From the NCBI GenBank assembly GCA_964506935.1, contig CAZDOD010000008.1:1-32505 (forward strand): a stretch of 32,505 nt of DNA, written 5' to 3'. Source of the DNA: CAZDOD01 sp964506935. GTDB taxonomy: Bacteria; Desulfobacterota; Zymogenia; Zymogenales; Zymogenaceae. Within the stretch, counting starts at the first letter, position 1. Every line of letters starts with the position of its first letter. A program made the position numbers and the translations under genes. The notes below the pieces were generated by a model, which was not told the origin of the DNA, ran no database searches, and worked only from the letters and a program-made list of their open reading frames with translations. Positions 8,298-16,650 of this stretch are shown here, piece after piece.

Positions 8298-8544
8298 GGG
8301 GGATGCATTCTTTTGATTGGCTGAGTAACCTATTAAATGCTTGAATCACAAGCTACAATTCATCTGAAAAACTCTATTTAATCCCTTCAAGAATTGGCCT
8401 GTTTTTTACAGTTTTTTCCTGTTCCTTTTTTCTCTTAAAGGTTATTTTTTTCTCTGTCCAATACTCGAAATACTCATATCTTAGTGAGTCACTGGTATCA
8501 GCTTTTTTCACACAACCAACACACCCACCCCCAGATCTCTCTAA
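8298..8544. other. Convergent intergenic region, no gene seen
   Basis: The 247 bases between the converging transglycosylase and propeller-protein genes are T-rich on the plus strand, with several runs of six or seven T. The only hairpin I can point to is ACTCA/TGAGT (8472-8476 with 8485-8489, 8-base loop); it is too weak to call a terminator with confidence. ATACTC occurs twice close together (8461 and 8470). I see no open frame with a ribosome-binding site. Confidence 0.4.
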
Positions 8545-9726
8545 CTACCTCATCACCGGGTACTGCCCGCTCCCCAAGACCCACCTGGTCCCCTTTTCGA
8601 TATCGATTATCCTTATGATGTCGCTATCGAGGACCCTCTCGACGTTGTATTTATTCACATCGTCCCCCGCTACCTCCTTTTTGTCCCCCATATCGTAGAG
8701 CTTTTTTGCAAATTCGGGATTGAGCCTGTCGGGGCCGAGCAAAATCGGTATCTCCTCTCCATCCCTCTTTTCGAAATACACGGGCTGATCGGGCGTGTTG
8801 ATGAAAAAGTATGCGATGTAGTTGTCGCCAGTCGAGATCGACAGCGAAAAAATCGGCCCGCTCTCAATAGAGAGCCCGTTTACCTCTCCATCCTCGGGAT
8901 TTATGCTAAAAAGCCTCCCCCCGCTCTTGTCGTTGAATAAAAAGACCGCCTCGTCTTTGGTCCCGAAAAATCTCGGCGACGAAAATCCGAGGGGCGATGC
9001 CGATGTGGGCTCGTCCTCAAAAGATGAGGTCTTTACGAGATCTTTTCTTCCGCTCTTTACATCGAGCTTCATGAGCCTGCTATTCCCCCCGTCCCACTCG
9101 GTGTATAGGATAATCCTCCCGTCTGAAGAAATATCGAGATCAGTGGCCTTCGCCCTGACGACCAGTTTCTCGTTCCACGCCCCGCCCCTTGCGATGTGGA
9201 TGTCCCCGTCCCTAATAAAGGCGATTTCGTCTCCGGAGTCGGTCCACCGCGGGGAAATCCCGATCCCGAGGTCGGCTATTTCATCACCTCCCTCTCCCGT
9301 GCCGTAGGGGACATTGATGATCTTGAGCCTGTTTTGATCCGAGATATCCAAAACCGCGATGAGATCTGTCCCATTGATCCTTTTCGGGGAGACCTCAAAC
9401 GATGAGATGTTTATCGCGACATCGATAGACTTCTTCTCCTCGATGTCGTAGTATTTGAGCTTAGAGTAGTTGTCCAAAAAATAGATGCCGGTCCCTTCGG
9501 GCGCCCACTGGAGGGAGACCGCCTTTACGGTCTTGATCTTTGATTCGCCCTTGATATCGGAAAGGTATGTCATGCCGTTATCGATGTATGAGATATCGAA
9601 GACCTCGGGGGTTTTCCCCTTGTCACTGTCATCCCTCAGAAAGAGATAATAAAATCCCAAAAATATCAAAAGGAACAGAAAGGCAGTGATTACAAATTGC
9701 ATGCCTTTATTTTCACCGTTACTCAT
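8545..9726 (-). CDS. Membrane-anchored beta-propeller-like protein (TolB/WD40-like), unknown function
   Basis: One N-terminal membrane segment (about residues 10-29, rich in Phe and Leu) is followed by DDSDKGK and a roughly 360-residue, probably periplasmic, domain. That domain has repeated beta-strand patterns of the TolB/PD40 type: SLQWAPEGTGIYFLD, ISPRWTDSGDEIAFI, LDISSDGRIILYTEWDG, and SLSISTGDNYIAYFF. The spacing of about 45-60 residues suggests five to seven blades. No enzymatic motif is visible, and it lacks the N-terminal domain of true TolB. A GGAG lies shortly before the ATG at 9726. It is divergent from the helicase gene and has no obvious operon partner. Its role cannot be derived from the sequence; scaffold or binding functions are typical of such folds. 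Confidence 0.65.
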   Translation of the reverse strand: MSNGENKGMQFVITAFLFLLIFLGFYYLFLRDDSDKGKTPEVFDISYIDNGMTYLSDIKGESKIKTVKAVSLQWAPEGTGIYFLDNYSKLKYYDIEEKKSIDVAINISSFEVSPKRINGTDLIAVLDISDQNRLKIINVPYGTGEGGDEIADLGIGISPRWTDSGDEIAFIRDGDIHIARGGAWNEKLVVRAKATDLDISSDGRIILYTEWDGGNSRLMKLDVKSGRKDLVKTSSFEDEPTSASPLGFSSPRFFGTKDEAVFLFNDKSGGRLFSINPEDGEVNGLSIESGPIFSLSISTGDNYIAYFFINTPDQPVYFEKRDGEEIPILLGPDRLNPEFAKKLYDMGDKKEVAGDDVNKYNVERVLDSDIIRIIDIEKGTRWVLGSGQYPVMR

Positions 9727-9772
9727 ATCTCACTCCTTGACTATTTGATTTTGAGATAACTATATTTATGAC

Positions 9773-9800
9773 TTGCTAAATTTAGTTTAAATGGTATCCT
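9773..9800 (+). promoter_or_regulatory. Possible promoter for the DinG-like helicase
   Basis: TTGCTA (9773-9778) and TATCCT (9795-9800) are separated by 16 bases in the divergent AT-rich spacer, about 75 bases before the TTG start. The match to sigma70 consensus is moderate. Confidence 0.3.
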
Positions 9801-9875
9801 ATTAACAAGAGCTTTTTTAGATTGCGATTTTTTTAAAGCGTCTTTTTATACCATCTATAGGCGGGGAAGTCAAGA

Positions 9876-11867
9876 TTGACGTTGTCGAGTCCCTCGGCTG
9901 AATTGAGTAAAGAGGTCTTGGATTTCTTCGGTCCAAACGGGCGTCTTTCAAATGTCCTCTCCGGCTTCGAGTTCAGAAAGGGACAGATGGATATGGCCGT
10001 CGAGGTCCTCTCGGCGTTACTTGAGGGGCGCCGCCTTATCGTCGAGGCTGGGACCGGGACGGGAAAGACCCTCGCCTATCTCATACCCATCCTCGTTTCC
10101 GGAAAAAGGGCGATTGTATCCACCGCGACGAAAAACCTCCAGGAACAGATATTCGATAACGACATCCCCATCATAGAGAGGGCGTACCGGAGGCCCGTCG
10201 GTGCCGTGTACCTCAAGGGGAGGAGGAATTATCTGTGTCTCAGGAGATTTTTCAACTTTCAGCGTCAGGGAACTTTTAAGTTCAAAGAGGAGGGTCTTCT
10301 CTTTCGGATAATAGAGACCTGGGTGAAAAAGACCGGCACTGGAGACAGGTCGGAGATAGCCGAACTCCCCGACGACTACGCCCCGTGGGGAGAGATATCG
10401 TCTGTTCCGGACAGCTGCCTCGGGGCGAAATGCCCCCATTTCGATGAGTGCTTTATAACCAGATTGAGGAGGAATGCCCAAAACTCCGACCTGATCGTGG
10501 TCAACCATCACCTTTTTTTCTCCGATCTCACAGTAAAGGAGAGGGGTGGGGTGGGGGTCATACCCCGCTATGAGGCGGCCGTCCTCGACGAAGCGCATAA
10601 CCTCGAGGACGTGGCGACATCCTACTTCGGCGTCACGGTGTCCCCCTTTAGGGTAGATGAGGTCATCAGGGATCTCTTCAGGGAGGCGGGCTATGAGAAG
10701 ATCGAGCATAAGAGGCTTTTTGACGCTGCCCGAAAGCTGGGCGAAGTCTCTGATAATTTTTTCGGTAGGATATTAGAAAAGGTGTCCGGGCGGGGCGACA
10801 CCAGGACGAGGATTCGTGAGGGGTTTTTCACCTCGGACGACAAAAAGAGGGCGGCGGCGCTAAAAGACAGGCTTTTGATCCTTCGGGATCGGGTGAAAGA
10901 CCTCGATACCGACATCGAATCGATCCTTTCGGTGGCAAGGAGGTGTGATGAGATACGAGATGACATCGACTTTATAGTCAATACCTCTGACAGGTCGTCC
11001 GGGGATTACGTCTTCTGGTGCGAGGCAAAGGGGAGGGGAGTCTTCCTTTCTGCAACGACCATCGATGTTGCGGGTGAGCTTGAGAGGAGCCTATATAAAA
11101 AGGTATACACGCTCATCTTTACCTCTGCAACCATTACAGTCTCCGGCGGCTTTGATTTTTTCCAATCCAACCTCGGACTGGATAGGGATTTCAGTCGAGA
11201 CACCAAGTGCCTCGCGATAGACGGGGGATTTGATATGGCAAATCAGGTCCTCCTTTATGTCCCGAAGCACCTCCCGGAGCCGAAGAGCCCCGGATTTGTG
11301 TCCGCCGTAAGTTCGGTTATCGAGGATGCCGTCAGGATAAGCCGCGGCCGCGCGCTGATACTATTTACCAGTATAAAAAATATGACCGAGGTGTATCAGG
11401 TCTTGAATGGAAAACTCCCGATGAAGGTGATGATCCAGGGTGAGGCCCCTCGAAACGTCCTGCTAAAGCGGTTTCGCGAGGATATAGGTTCGATTCTCCT
11501 TGCGACGTCCTCCTTCTGGGAGGGGGTCGATGTCCCCGGAGAGGCGCTGTCTTTGGTCATCATCGATAAGCTCCCATTCGACTCGCCGCAGGATCCGATC
11601 ATTGAGGCCAAGATGGAGTATCTAAGAGACAGGGGGCAGGTTCCGTTTTTAGATTACCAGCTTCCCCGTGCTGTTATATCGCTGAGGCAGGGGCTGGGGA
11701 GGCTCATCCGGTCGAAGAGAGACAGGGGGGTCTTGGGAGTCCTCGACTCACGGCTCTATAAGAGGAATTACGGAGGTGTATTTTTTGAGAGCCTTTCCGA
11801 TTATCCGATTACAGACAGGATCGAGGATGTGGAGGACTTTTTTTGCGATATTGAGGAAACGGCGTGA
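9876..11867 (+). CDS. DinG/XPD-family ATP-dependent DNA helicase with Fe-S cluster
   Basis: A superfamily 2, 5'-3' helicase of the DinG type, expected to unwind forked or R-loop DNA. Walker A is EAGTGTGKT (57-65). The four cluster cysteines are Cys121 (NYLCLRR), Cys181, Cys186 and Cys192 (SCLGAKCPHFDEC). Walker B is the DEAH box at 238-241 (VLDEAHNL). SATSFWEGVDVPGE-like motif V and the motif VI sequence RQGLGRLIRS close the second helicase domain. The 663 residues fit DinG; no exonuclease domain precedes it. The start is a TTG with GGGGA nine bases upstream; a second TTG six bases later is possible. It is followed by a 244-base gap before the chemosensory operon. Confidence 0.9.
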   Translation: MTLSSPSAELSKEVLDFFGPNGRLSNVLSGFEFRKGQMDMAVEVLSALLEGRRLIVEAGTGTGKTLAYLIPILVSGKRAIVSTATKNLQEQIFDNDIPIIERAYRRPVGAVYLKGRRNYLCLRRFFNFQRQGTFKFKEEGLLFRIIETWVKKTGTGDRSEIAELPDDYAPWGEISSVPDSCLGAKCPHFDECFITRLRRNAQNSDLIVVNHHLFFSDLTVKERGGVGVIPRYEAAVLDEAHNLEDVATSYFGVTVSPFRVDEVIRDLFREAGYEKIEHKRLFDAARKLGEVSDNFFGRILEKVSGRGDTRTRIREGFFTSDDKKRAAALKDRLLILRDRVKDLDTDIESILSVARRCDEIRDDIDFIVNTSDRSSGDYVFWCEAKGRGVFLSATTIDVAGELERSLYKKVYTLIFTSATITVSGGFDFFQSNLGLDRDFSRDTKCLAIDGGFDMANQVLLYVPKHLPEPKSPGFVSAVSSVIEDAVRISRGRALILFTSIKNMTEVYQVLNGKLPMKVMIQGEAPRNVLLKRFREDIGSILLATSSFWEGVDVPGEALSLVIIDKLPFDSPQDPIIEAKMEYLRDRGQVPFLDYQLPRAVISLRQGLGRLIRSKRDRGVLGVLDSRLYKRNYGGVFFESLSDYPITDRIEDVEDFFCDIEETA

Positions 11868-12111
11868 TAACCAAAACCCCTTGACTATCGTGATATAGGT
11901 AATATATATTAGACTATGGAGATTTATATCCTTTGGGTCCCAATCCCCTCTTCTAGTTTTGATCGGATAAAGATAAAAGGGGTGGAAAACGAGCTTAAAT
12001 TCATACTATATTTCAGAGGATTCTAAATAAACTTGAGTTAATTAGAGGTATTACGAGATTTTTTAGTAACATCGTAGGTGGCAAAAGTGAAGAATTCTCT
12101 GGAGGACATCG
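11868..12111 (+). promoter_or_regulatory. Leader/promoter region of the chemosensory operon
   Basis: This 244-base spacer is AT-rich. Just after the helicase stop, TTGACT (11881-11886) is followed 18 bases later by TATATT (11905-11910), or 16 bases later by TATATA, a good sigma70-type pair. It would give a leader of about 190 bases. A GGAGG ends six to seven bases before the GTPase ATG. I find no sigma54 (GG-N10-GC) or clear sigma28 boxes and no small ORF with a ribosome-binding site. Whether the long leader carries a control element is unknown. Confidence 0.4.
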
Positions 12112-12624
12112 ATGAGACGATTAAAGGTTGTGGTCACGGGACCTTTTAACAGTGGGAAGACGCAATTTATAAAGACTTTGAGCGAGATTGATGTCGTGAG
12201 TACCGAAAAGAAGATCACCGCTCCCGAACTGGCAGCTATAAAAGGTGAGACCACCGTTGCATTGGACTTCGGGAAGGTGACCCGCGGCAAAGATAAAATA
12301 TACATTTTTGGAACTCCGGGGCAGGAACATCTTCAGATCATGTGGGAAGTCCTCACGGAGAACATGCTGGGATTTATTGTCGTAGTCGATTCCACCGATC
12401 GGAGGAGGTTTAAGGAAGCTAAGAATACGATCAAATTTTTTTCCGACATCCTCGAAGAGCCGTTTGTTGTTGCAGCCAATAAGCAGGATCTATCCGAGGC
12501 CTTATCTGTGGATGAGATGAAGGTCGAGCTTGATCTCGACGAGAATGCAACGATTCTGCCGTGTAATGCCAAAGATAAGAGTAGTGCCGAAGCCGTTTTT
12601 AATTCGTTAATTGAAAAGATTTAA
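12112..12624 (+). CDS. Small Ras-like GTPase (COG2229 / CvnD-Rup type, MglA-related)
   Basis: A 170-residue single-domain GTPase. G1 is GPFNSGKT (10-17). The switch-side sequence is TTVALDFGKV (47-56). G3 is FGTPGQE (66-72), with Gly where Ras proteins have Asp. G4 is NKQD (123-126), and a CNAK motif near 151 serves as G5. TTVALDFG plus FGTPGQ is the hallmark I know from COG2229 GTPases, such as the D component of Streptomyces conservons, rather than MglA proper, which has TVPGQ. Such GTPases pair with Roadblock/LC7 proteins, and one follows directly, 16 bases downstream. It heads the chemosensory operon, so a role in coupling nucleotide state to signalling or to polar location of motility machinery is likely but inferred. 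A good GGAGG precedes the ATG. Confidence 0.85.
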   Translation: MRRLKVVVTGPFNSGKTQFIKTLSEIDVVSTEKKITAPELAAIKGETTVALDFGKVTRGKDKIYIFGTPGQEHLQIMWEVLTENMLGFIVVVDSTDRRRFKEAKNTIKFFSDILEEPFVVAANKQDLSEALSVDEMKVELDLDENATILPCNAKDKSSAEAVFNSLIEKI

Positions 12625-12640
12625 TTTTTAGGGGGGGAGT

Positions 12641-13018
12641 GTGGTTGTTTCTAAGGCGGAAGCCTTGACAAAGAAAATAATGGAGCTTTCAGGTGGTATA
12701 CTTGGTGTTGAAGCCGCGGTACTTGAGACGTATGAGGGCCTAGTATTGGCATCTACGCTTCCTACAAGTACCGAGGAGGAAATCATAGCGGCTGTATCCT
12801 CCGCTACCCAGAGTATAGTCAATCGGGCGGTCAAGGAGTTGAAGCATGGGGATAATCAGAACACCCTGGTGTTGAGTTCATCGGGGCAGATCATACTCAC
12901 CGACATAGAGGGGAAGGCTCTTTTGACCGTTATAGCCAAGAGGGATGCCAACATCGGACTAATATCCGTAATGAGCCGTCATATCGCCGGGGATATAAAG
13001 GGGCTCTTACCTTATTGA
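12641..13018 (+). CDS. Roadblock/LC7-domain protein (possible GTPase regulator)
   Basis: A 125-residue protein whose whole length fits one Roadblock/LC7 domain: helix, strand (GVEAAVLETYEGLVLAST), helix (EEEIIAAVSSATQSIVNRAV), then strands NTLVLSSSGQIILTDIEGKALLTVIAKRDANIGLIS and a final helix. Proteins of this fold dimerise and act on partner small GTPases, for example MglB as a GTPase-activating protein for MglA. The immediate neighbour upstream is such a GTPase, so they probably form a pair. The start is GTG at 12641, preceded by a run of seven G and AG, an unusually strong and very close ribosome-binding region. Direct evidence for GAP activity is absent: other members are only scaffolds. 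Confidence 0.85.
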   Translation: MVVSKAEALTKKIMELSGGILGVEAAVLETYEGLVLASTLPTSTEEEIIAAVSSATQSIVNRAVKELKHGDNQNTLVLSSSGQIILTDIEGKALLTVIAKRDANIGLISVMSRHIAGDIKGLLPY

Positions 13019-13039
13019 TCGCTTGAGAGAGCCATCGTT

Positions 13040-13879
13040 ATGGATTTTGATGCTGACAATCGAGTTGTTGTTTCGCCCAGATCCTACGCCAGATTGAGGT
13101 CCCTCCTCATAAGAAGGTCGAACTTAAACATCAGCCTTTATAAAGATGTTTATCTCCGGCGAAGACTCAGGCTCAGAATGAGGATCAGCCAATGCAAAAC
13201 AACAGAAGATTATCTGAAGCTGGCGGAGAGCAACCCGGAGGAATACCGAAAGCTTGTATCGACCCTGACGATTAATGTCACAAGGTTTTTCAGAAATTTC
13301 GAGACGTTCAAAAAGATAAGTGGAGTCGTAATTCCACAAATTGTAAAGAACAGGGAGGAAAGGGGCGAGAGGAAGATTAATGTCTTGAGCGTCGGATGCT
13401 CAACGGGGGAAGAGCCTTATAGTGTCGCAATCCTGTTTTTGGAATATTTAAAAAAGACGAAAAAAGACTTCGATTTCAGGGTTATCGGGACAGATGTCGA
13501 CAAAAAGGCGCTCTTTGTCGCCATCAAGGGTATATATTCTAAAGATAAGGTCTTTGATGTCCCTGAAGATATGCTAAACGATTATTTTAACGCCACGGCT
13601 CAGGGGTATCAGGTCTCAAGTGAGTTAAGAAGCTCCGTCGTATTCTTAAAGAAAGATGTTCTGACCCATCGAGTACATCGCAGATTTGACCTGATTTTGG
13701 CTAGGAATATTCTTATATATTTTTCGAGGAGCTATCAGGAGGTATTGGAAGAGAGGTTCCACAAACAGCTTGTACAGGGTGGCTTTTTGTCATTGGGGAG
13801 AACGGAGTCTTTGGTGGGTCGGGGTCGGCAGCTTTTTAGTGCAGTCAGTGTCCCCGACAGGATTTATCGTGCAAAATAA
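13040..13879 (+). CDS. cheR: Chemotaxis protein methyltransferase CheR
   Basis: CheR methylates glutamates on chemoreceptors with S-adenosylmethionine, for adaptation. The N-terminal helical domain (about 1-85) carries the Arg-rich helix RRRLRLRMR and ends in NVTRFFRN (79-86). The catalytic domain shows LSVGCSTGEEPYSVA (116-130) for SAM binding, GTDVD, and ARNILIYF near residue 221. At 279 residues it is full length with no TPR extension. It lacks an obvious strong ribosome-binding site and starts 22 bases after the Roadblock gene. Only one receptor gene is in the operon, so this CheR is presumably dedicated to it. No C-terminal NWETF-like tether is seen on that receptor. Confidence 0.95.
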   Translation: MDFDADNRVVVSPRSYARLRSLLIRRSNLNISLYKDVYLRRRLRLRMRISQCKTTEDYLKLAESNPEEYRKLVSTLTINVTRFFRNFETFKKISGVVIPQIVKNREERGERKINVLSVGCSTGEEPYSVAILFLEYLKKTKKDFDFRVIGTDVDKKALFVAIKGIYSKDKVFDVPEDMLNDYFNATAQGYQVSSELRSSVVFLKKDVLTHRVHRRFDLILARNILIYFSRSYQEVLEERFHKQLVQGGFLSLGRTESLVGRGRQLFSAVSVPDRIYRAK

Positions 13880-13944
13880 ATTTTGTGTTCCTTTTTGATC
13901 AACACTAGTGTAATATGGCAAGCAAGAGTTTGGGAGGATGAGAA

Positions 13945-15222
13945 ATGAGAATTGAGATCGGATATAAATTCATTTTTGGTTTTCTTTTAGTCATTCTTAC
14001 ATCCGTTATTATTACTTCGTTGGTGGATGCCGTCAATCTGGTCGATGATGAACTGTTAAGACGGGTCATCTCAGCCTTATCATCGATTTTGGTAGGTTTG
14101 GTGTTGGGGTGGGTTTTCACCCGTGCCTTCACAAAAGATTTTAGGGAGCTTACTAATACTACGGAAATTATCAGTCAGGGAGACTTAAGTAGATACATAG
14201 ATATCTCTCATGGAAAGATGTTTCCTGATGAGACGGTCGACCTGGCCAACGCAATAAATCGGATGTTGGGGAGTCTTCGGGATCTCGTAGGGCATATAAA
14301 GGGCGCCGCTTTAGAGGTTTCTGACTCTGCTCAGTCCCTTTCCGCCTCGGCCGAAGAGATAAACGCATCTACCGAGGAGATAGCATCTACCATTGAGCAG
14401 ATCTCGAGGGGTGCCGAGAGCCAGGCGGAGCTGGTCGATAGGACATCGGCTTCGATAAAGGAGATAGCGGGAAGTATAGACCGTGTTGCCAAGACCGCTT
14501 CTGACCTTGCGGAATCCTCCGGCAGGAGCCAGGAGGAGGCGAAGTCTGCGGGACAGATGGTTGACAGCGCTATGGACAGGATGATGGAGGTCTTGACCAA
14601 CATAGAAAAGATCGGAAAGGAGATGCTGGAGTTTTCCGAGAAGGCCAAGGAGATAGGAAAGATAGTGGAGGTAATCGGGGGTGTGGCTCAGCAGACAAAT
14701 CTTTTGGCCCTCAATGCCACCATTGAGGCGGCCAGGGCCGGTGAGTACGGCAGGGGCTTTGCCGTTGTCGCCGATGAAATACGAAAGCTTTCGGAGAGCA
14801 CGACAAAGTTCACAGAGGAGATTACCGGTATCGTAACTGAGATAGGTGAAGGTAGTGAAGAGGCCATAAGTGATGTTAAGGAGGTTCTCAAAAATATCCA
14901 AGATGGAAAAGGCGTTATAAACTCGGCGGTTCAATCGCTGGGAGTGATCGTAAGGATAGCTCTGGATTCCCTTCACGAACTCAACAGGATATCTGATCTT
15001 ACACAGCAACAGACCGAGGGTGCCGAAAAAATGGTCAAGGCCGTCGATGAGATAGCAAAGGTGGCAGAAGACAATGCCGCCTCAACAGAAGAGGTATCGG
15101 CCGCCACAGAGGAACAGACCGCATCGATGGAAGAGATGGCCTCCTCGGCACAGGAACTCTCTGATACCGCTGAGGAGCTCAAGTCTGTAGTTGACAGCTT
15201 CAAACTGGAGTCCGAGGTATAG
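13945..15222 (+). CDS. Methyl-accepting chemotaxis protein without extracytoplasmic sensor domain
   Basis: A 425-residue receptor. Two membrane segments (about 9-26 and 41-60) are separated by only ~14 residues (AVNLVDDELLRRV region), so there is no periplasmic ligand-binding domain. A HAMP region follows (about 61-115), then a long coiled-coil signalling domain with the hairpin tip QQTNLLALNATIEAARAGE and GRGFAVVADEIRKLSE, where CheA and CheW bind. Glu/Gln-Glu/Ala-Ser-rich heptads on both arms (for example ASTEEIASTIEQIS and AASTEEVSAATEEQTAS) are likely methylation regions. A GGAGG precedes the ATG. It sits between cheR and cheW. Input might come through the membrane, HAMP or a partner protein such as the operon's GTPase; that is inference. 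Confidence 0.93.
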   Translation: MRIEIGYKFIFGFLLVILTSVIITSLVDAVNLVDDELLRRVISALSSILVGLVLGWVFTRAFTKDFRELTNTTEIISQGDLSRYIDISHGKMFPDETVDLANAINRMLGSLRDLVGHIKGAALEVSDSAQSLSASAEEINASTEEIASTIEQISRGAESQAELVDRTSASIKEIAGSIDRVAKTASDLAESSGRSQEEAKSAGQMVDSAMDRMMEVLTNIEKIGKEMLEFSEKAKEIGKIVEVIGGVAQQTNLLALNATIEAARAGEYGRGFAVVADEIRKLSESTTKFTEEITGIVTEIGEGSEEAISDVKEVLKNIQDGKGVINSAVQSLGVIVRIALDSLHELNRISDLTQQQTEGAEKMVKAVDEIAKVAEDNAASTEEVSAATEEQTASMEEMASSAQELSDTAEELKSVVDSFKLESEV

Positions 15223-15226
15223 TATC

Positions 15227-15691
15227 GTGGAGGGTTATGCAGAAAAGGGACATCCCGAAGAGCAGATAATATCTTTTGAACTTGCAAAAGAGGTCTTTGG
15301 ATTAAATATAGGGAACGTGGAGCGGATTGCCTATCTTGAATCGATAATCCATGTCCCACGTGCCCCTTCCTTCATTGTTGGAATCATGAACATGGCGGGT
15401 CGTATTATTACACTCGTGGATCTCTCCAAGATTCTGGAGCTTGAAGAGAGGGGGAATTTTGAGCAGGTTATAATCCTCGAAAGGGAGGCAATAAACATTG
15501 GACTTCTTACGGGTTTGGTGACTGATGTAATAACCATAGACGAAGAATCAAAAACCGATAGCGTAATAATGTTGGATGCCAAGGATAAGGGCTTCGTCTC
15601 AGCAGTAATAAACACCGGGGACATAATTGTAAATTTGTTGGATGTAGACAAACTTTTTGATTTTATAAGTAAATCTTTTTCCGAGTTATAA
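15227..15691 (+). CDS. cheW: Chemotaxis scaffold protein CheW
   Basis: CheW links receptors to the CheA kinase. Visible family elements are IISFELAKEVFGLNIGNVERI, the PRAPSFIVGIMNMAGRIITLVDLSKIL core, and a C-terminal INTGDIIVNLLDVDKLF. I place the start at GTG 15227, four bases after the receptor stop, because a GAGG lies nine bases upstream. An in-frame TTG at 15191 would add 12 residues but overlap the receptor gene by 32 bases. The resulting 154 residues are a normal size. It is cotranscribed with cheY, which starts one base after its stop codon. Confidence 0.92.
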   Translation: MEGYAEKGHPEEQIISFELAKEVFGLNIGNVERIAYLESIIHVPRAPSFIVGIMNMAGRIITLVDLSKILELEERGNFEQVIILEREAINIGLLTGLVTDVITIDEESKTDSVIMLDAKDKGFVSAVINTGDIIVNLLDVDKLFDFISKSFSEL

Positions 15692-15692
15692 G

Positions 15693-16061
15693 ATGGGTCA
15701 TACGATTTTAGTAGTTGACGATGCCACCTTCATGCGCACTATGTTAAGAGACATACTTACTGCTGGGGGTTTTGAGGTAATAGGAGAGGCAAAAGACGGT
15801 TCAGAGGCGGTGGAGCAGTTCAGAAAGCTGAATCCGGATATTACCACAATGGATATAGTTATGCCCCTCAAGAGTGGTATTGATGCGGTGAAAGATATTA
15901 TCTCCATTAAAAAAGATGCCAGGATTATCATGTGCAGTGCCCTGGGACAGGAAACTTTGGTAATAGAGGCGATCAATGCCGGTGCAAAGGATTACATCGT
16001 TAAGCCCTTCGAATCGGAGAAGGTCATAGAGATAGTCGGAAAGGTGGCCGGTCTAAAGTAA
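15693..16061 (+). CDS. cheY: Single-domain response regulator CheY
   Basis: A 122-residue receiver domain with every key residue: the acidic pair Asp9-Asp10, phospho-acceptor Asp54 (TTMDIVMP), the switch Ser82 (IMCSALGQ) and Lys104 (YIVKPF). It accepts phosphate from CheA and carries the output of this system, to either a flagellar switch or a pilus motor; the target is not shown by the window. The VVDDATFMRTMLRDIL and GFEVIGEAKDG segments are those of flagellar/chemotaxis CheY of the Thermotoga/Bacillus kind. The CheC-like protein in the same operon is its probable phosphatase, as no CheZ is present. It might also serve as receiver for the receiver-less CheB, which follows after three bases. 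Confidence 0.93.
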   Translation: MGHTILVVDDATFMRTMLRDILTAGGFEVIGEAKDGSEAVEQFRKLNPDITTMDIVMPLKSGIDAVKDIISIKKDARIIMCSALGQETLVIEAINAGAKDYIVKPFESEKVIEIVGKVAGLK

Positions 16062-16064
16062 CCC

Positions 16065-16643
16065 ATGTTAAGGGAAAAGTTGATCGTCATTGCCGCCTCA
16101 ACCGGTGGTCCAAGGGTATTAGTTGAGATCTTCTCAGAGATACCCAATGGTCTCCCCTCCGTTTTTGTCGTGGTTCAGCACATTCTTCCAAAGTTTGTAG
16201 GTTCTTTTGCAAGGCGCCTGAGGAAGGTTTCTAAAGTTCCTGTTCGGATTGGAACCCATGGTATGAAGTTGAAGGTGGGTTCGGCCGTTTTGGCCCCCGG
16301 AAGAAGGCATCTTATTTTAGTTAAGAACGAAGAGGACGTAAGTATAGTTCTGGATGATTCGCCACCGAGAAAAGGAGTGATACCGTCTGCAGACCTGACC
16401 ATGATCTCCGCCGCCCCCATCTATCAGGAGTGTCTTATGGGAGTGATACTCACCGGCATGGGAAGCGACGGATTGGAGGGATTTAAGGCTGTAAAGGAGG
16501 CGGGCGGGCTTACGGTTGTCGAAGACGAAGAATCGTCGGCCGTTTACGGGATGCCGGGAGAGGTTATTAAGATGGGATTGGCGGATAAAATTCTAACACC
16601 TGAAGATATAGCAAAAGAGATAATTCGATTTTCCTGGGAGTAG
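16065..16643 (+). CDS. cheB: CheB methylesterase domain protein without receiver
   Basis: CheB removes receptor methyl esters and may deamidate receptor glutamines. The protein of 192 residues is the catalytic domain only. The triad is visible: Ser12 in AASTGGP, His39 in VVQHILP and Asp135 in GMGSDG. PGRRHLIL and IPSADLTM are also typical. Canonical CheB has an N-terminal receiver of about 130 residues, which is missing here; the frame begins directly with MLREKLIVIAAS, and no frameshifted receiver lies upstream because the previous gene is an intact separate CheY. Activity is therefore either unregulated or controlled by another partner. The start ATG follows the cheY stop by three bases. 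Confidence 0.92.
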   Translation: MLREKLIVIAASTGGPRVLVEIFSEIPNGLPSVFVVVQHILPKFVGSFARRLRKVSKVPVRIGTHGMKLKVGSAVLAPGRRHLILVKNEEDVSIVLDDSPPRKGVIPSADLTMISAAPIYQECLMGVILTGMGSDGLEGFKAVKEAGGLTVVEDEESSAVYGMPGEVIKMGLADKILTPEDIAKEIIRFSWE

Positions 16644-16650
16644 CACAACC

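Noticed and set aside
8461..8489. ATACTC direct repeat and ACTCA/TGAGT hairpin as a repeat element or terminator
   Set aside because: The units are too short and the hairpin is not followed directly by a T-run; chance is likely in this AT-rich spacer.
10017..10709. A 230-residue open frame antisense to the DinG-like helicase
   Set aside because: It is the reverse of conserved helicase motifs, including Walker A; no independent evidence.
12112..12624. Naming the GTPase MglA
   Set aside because: It lacks the TVPGQ switch sequence and has FGTPGQ and TTVALDFG, which fit the COG2229/conservon type better.
14311..15009. A 232-residue open frame antisense to the chemoreceptor gene
   Set aside because: It mirrors the repetitive coiled-coil codons of the receptor, has no recognisable domain and no supporting ribosome-binding site.
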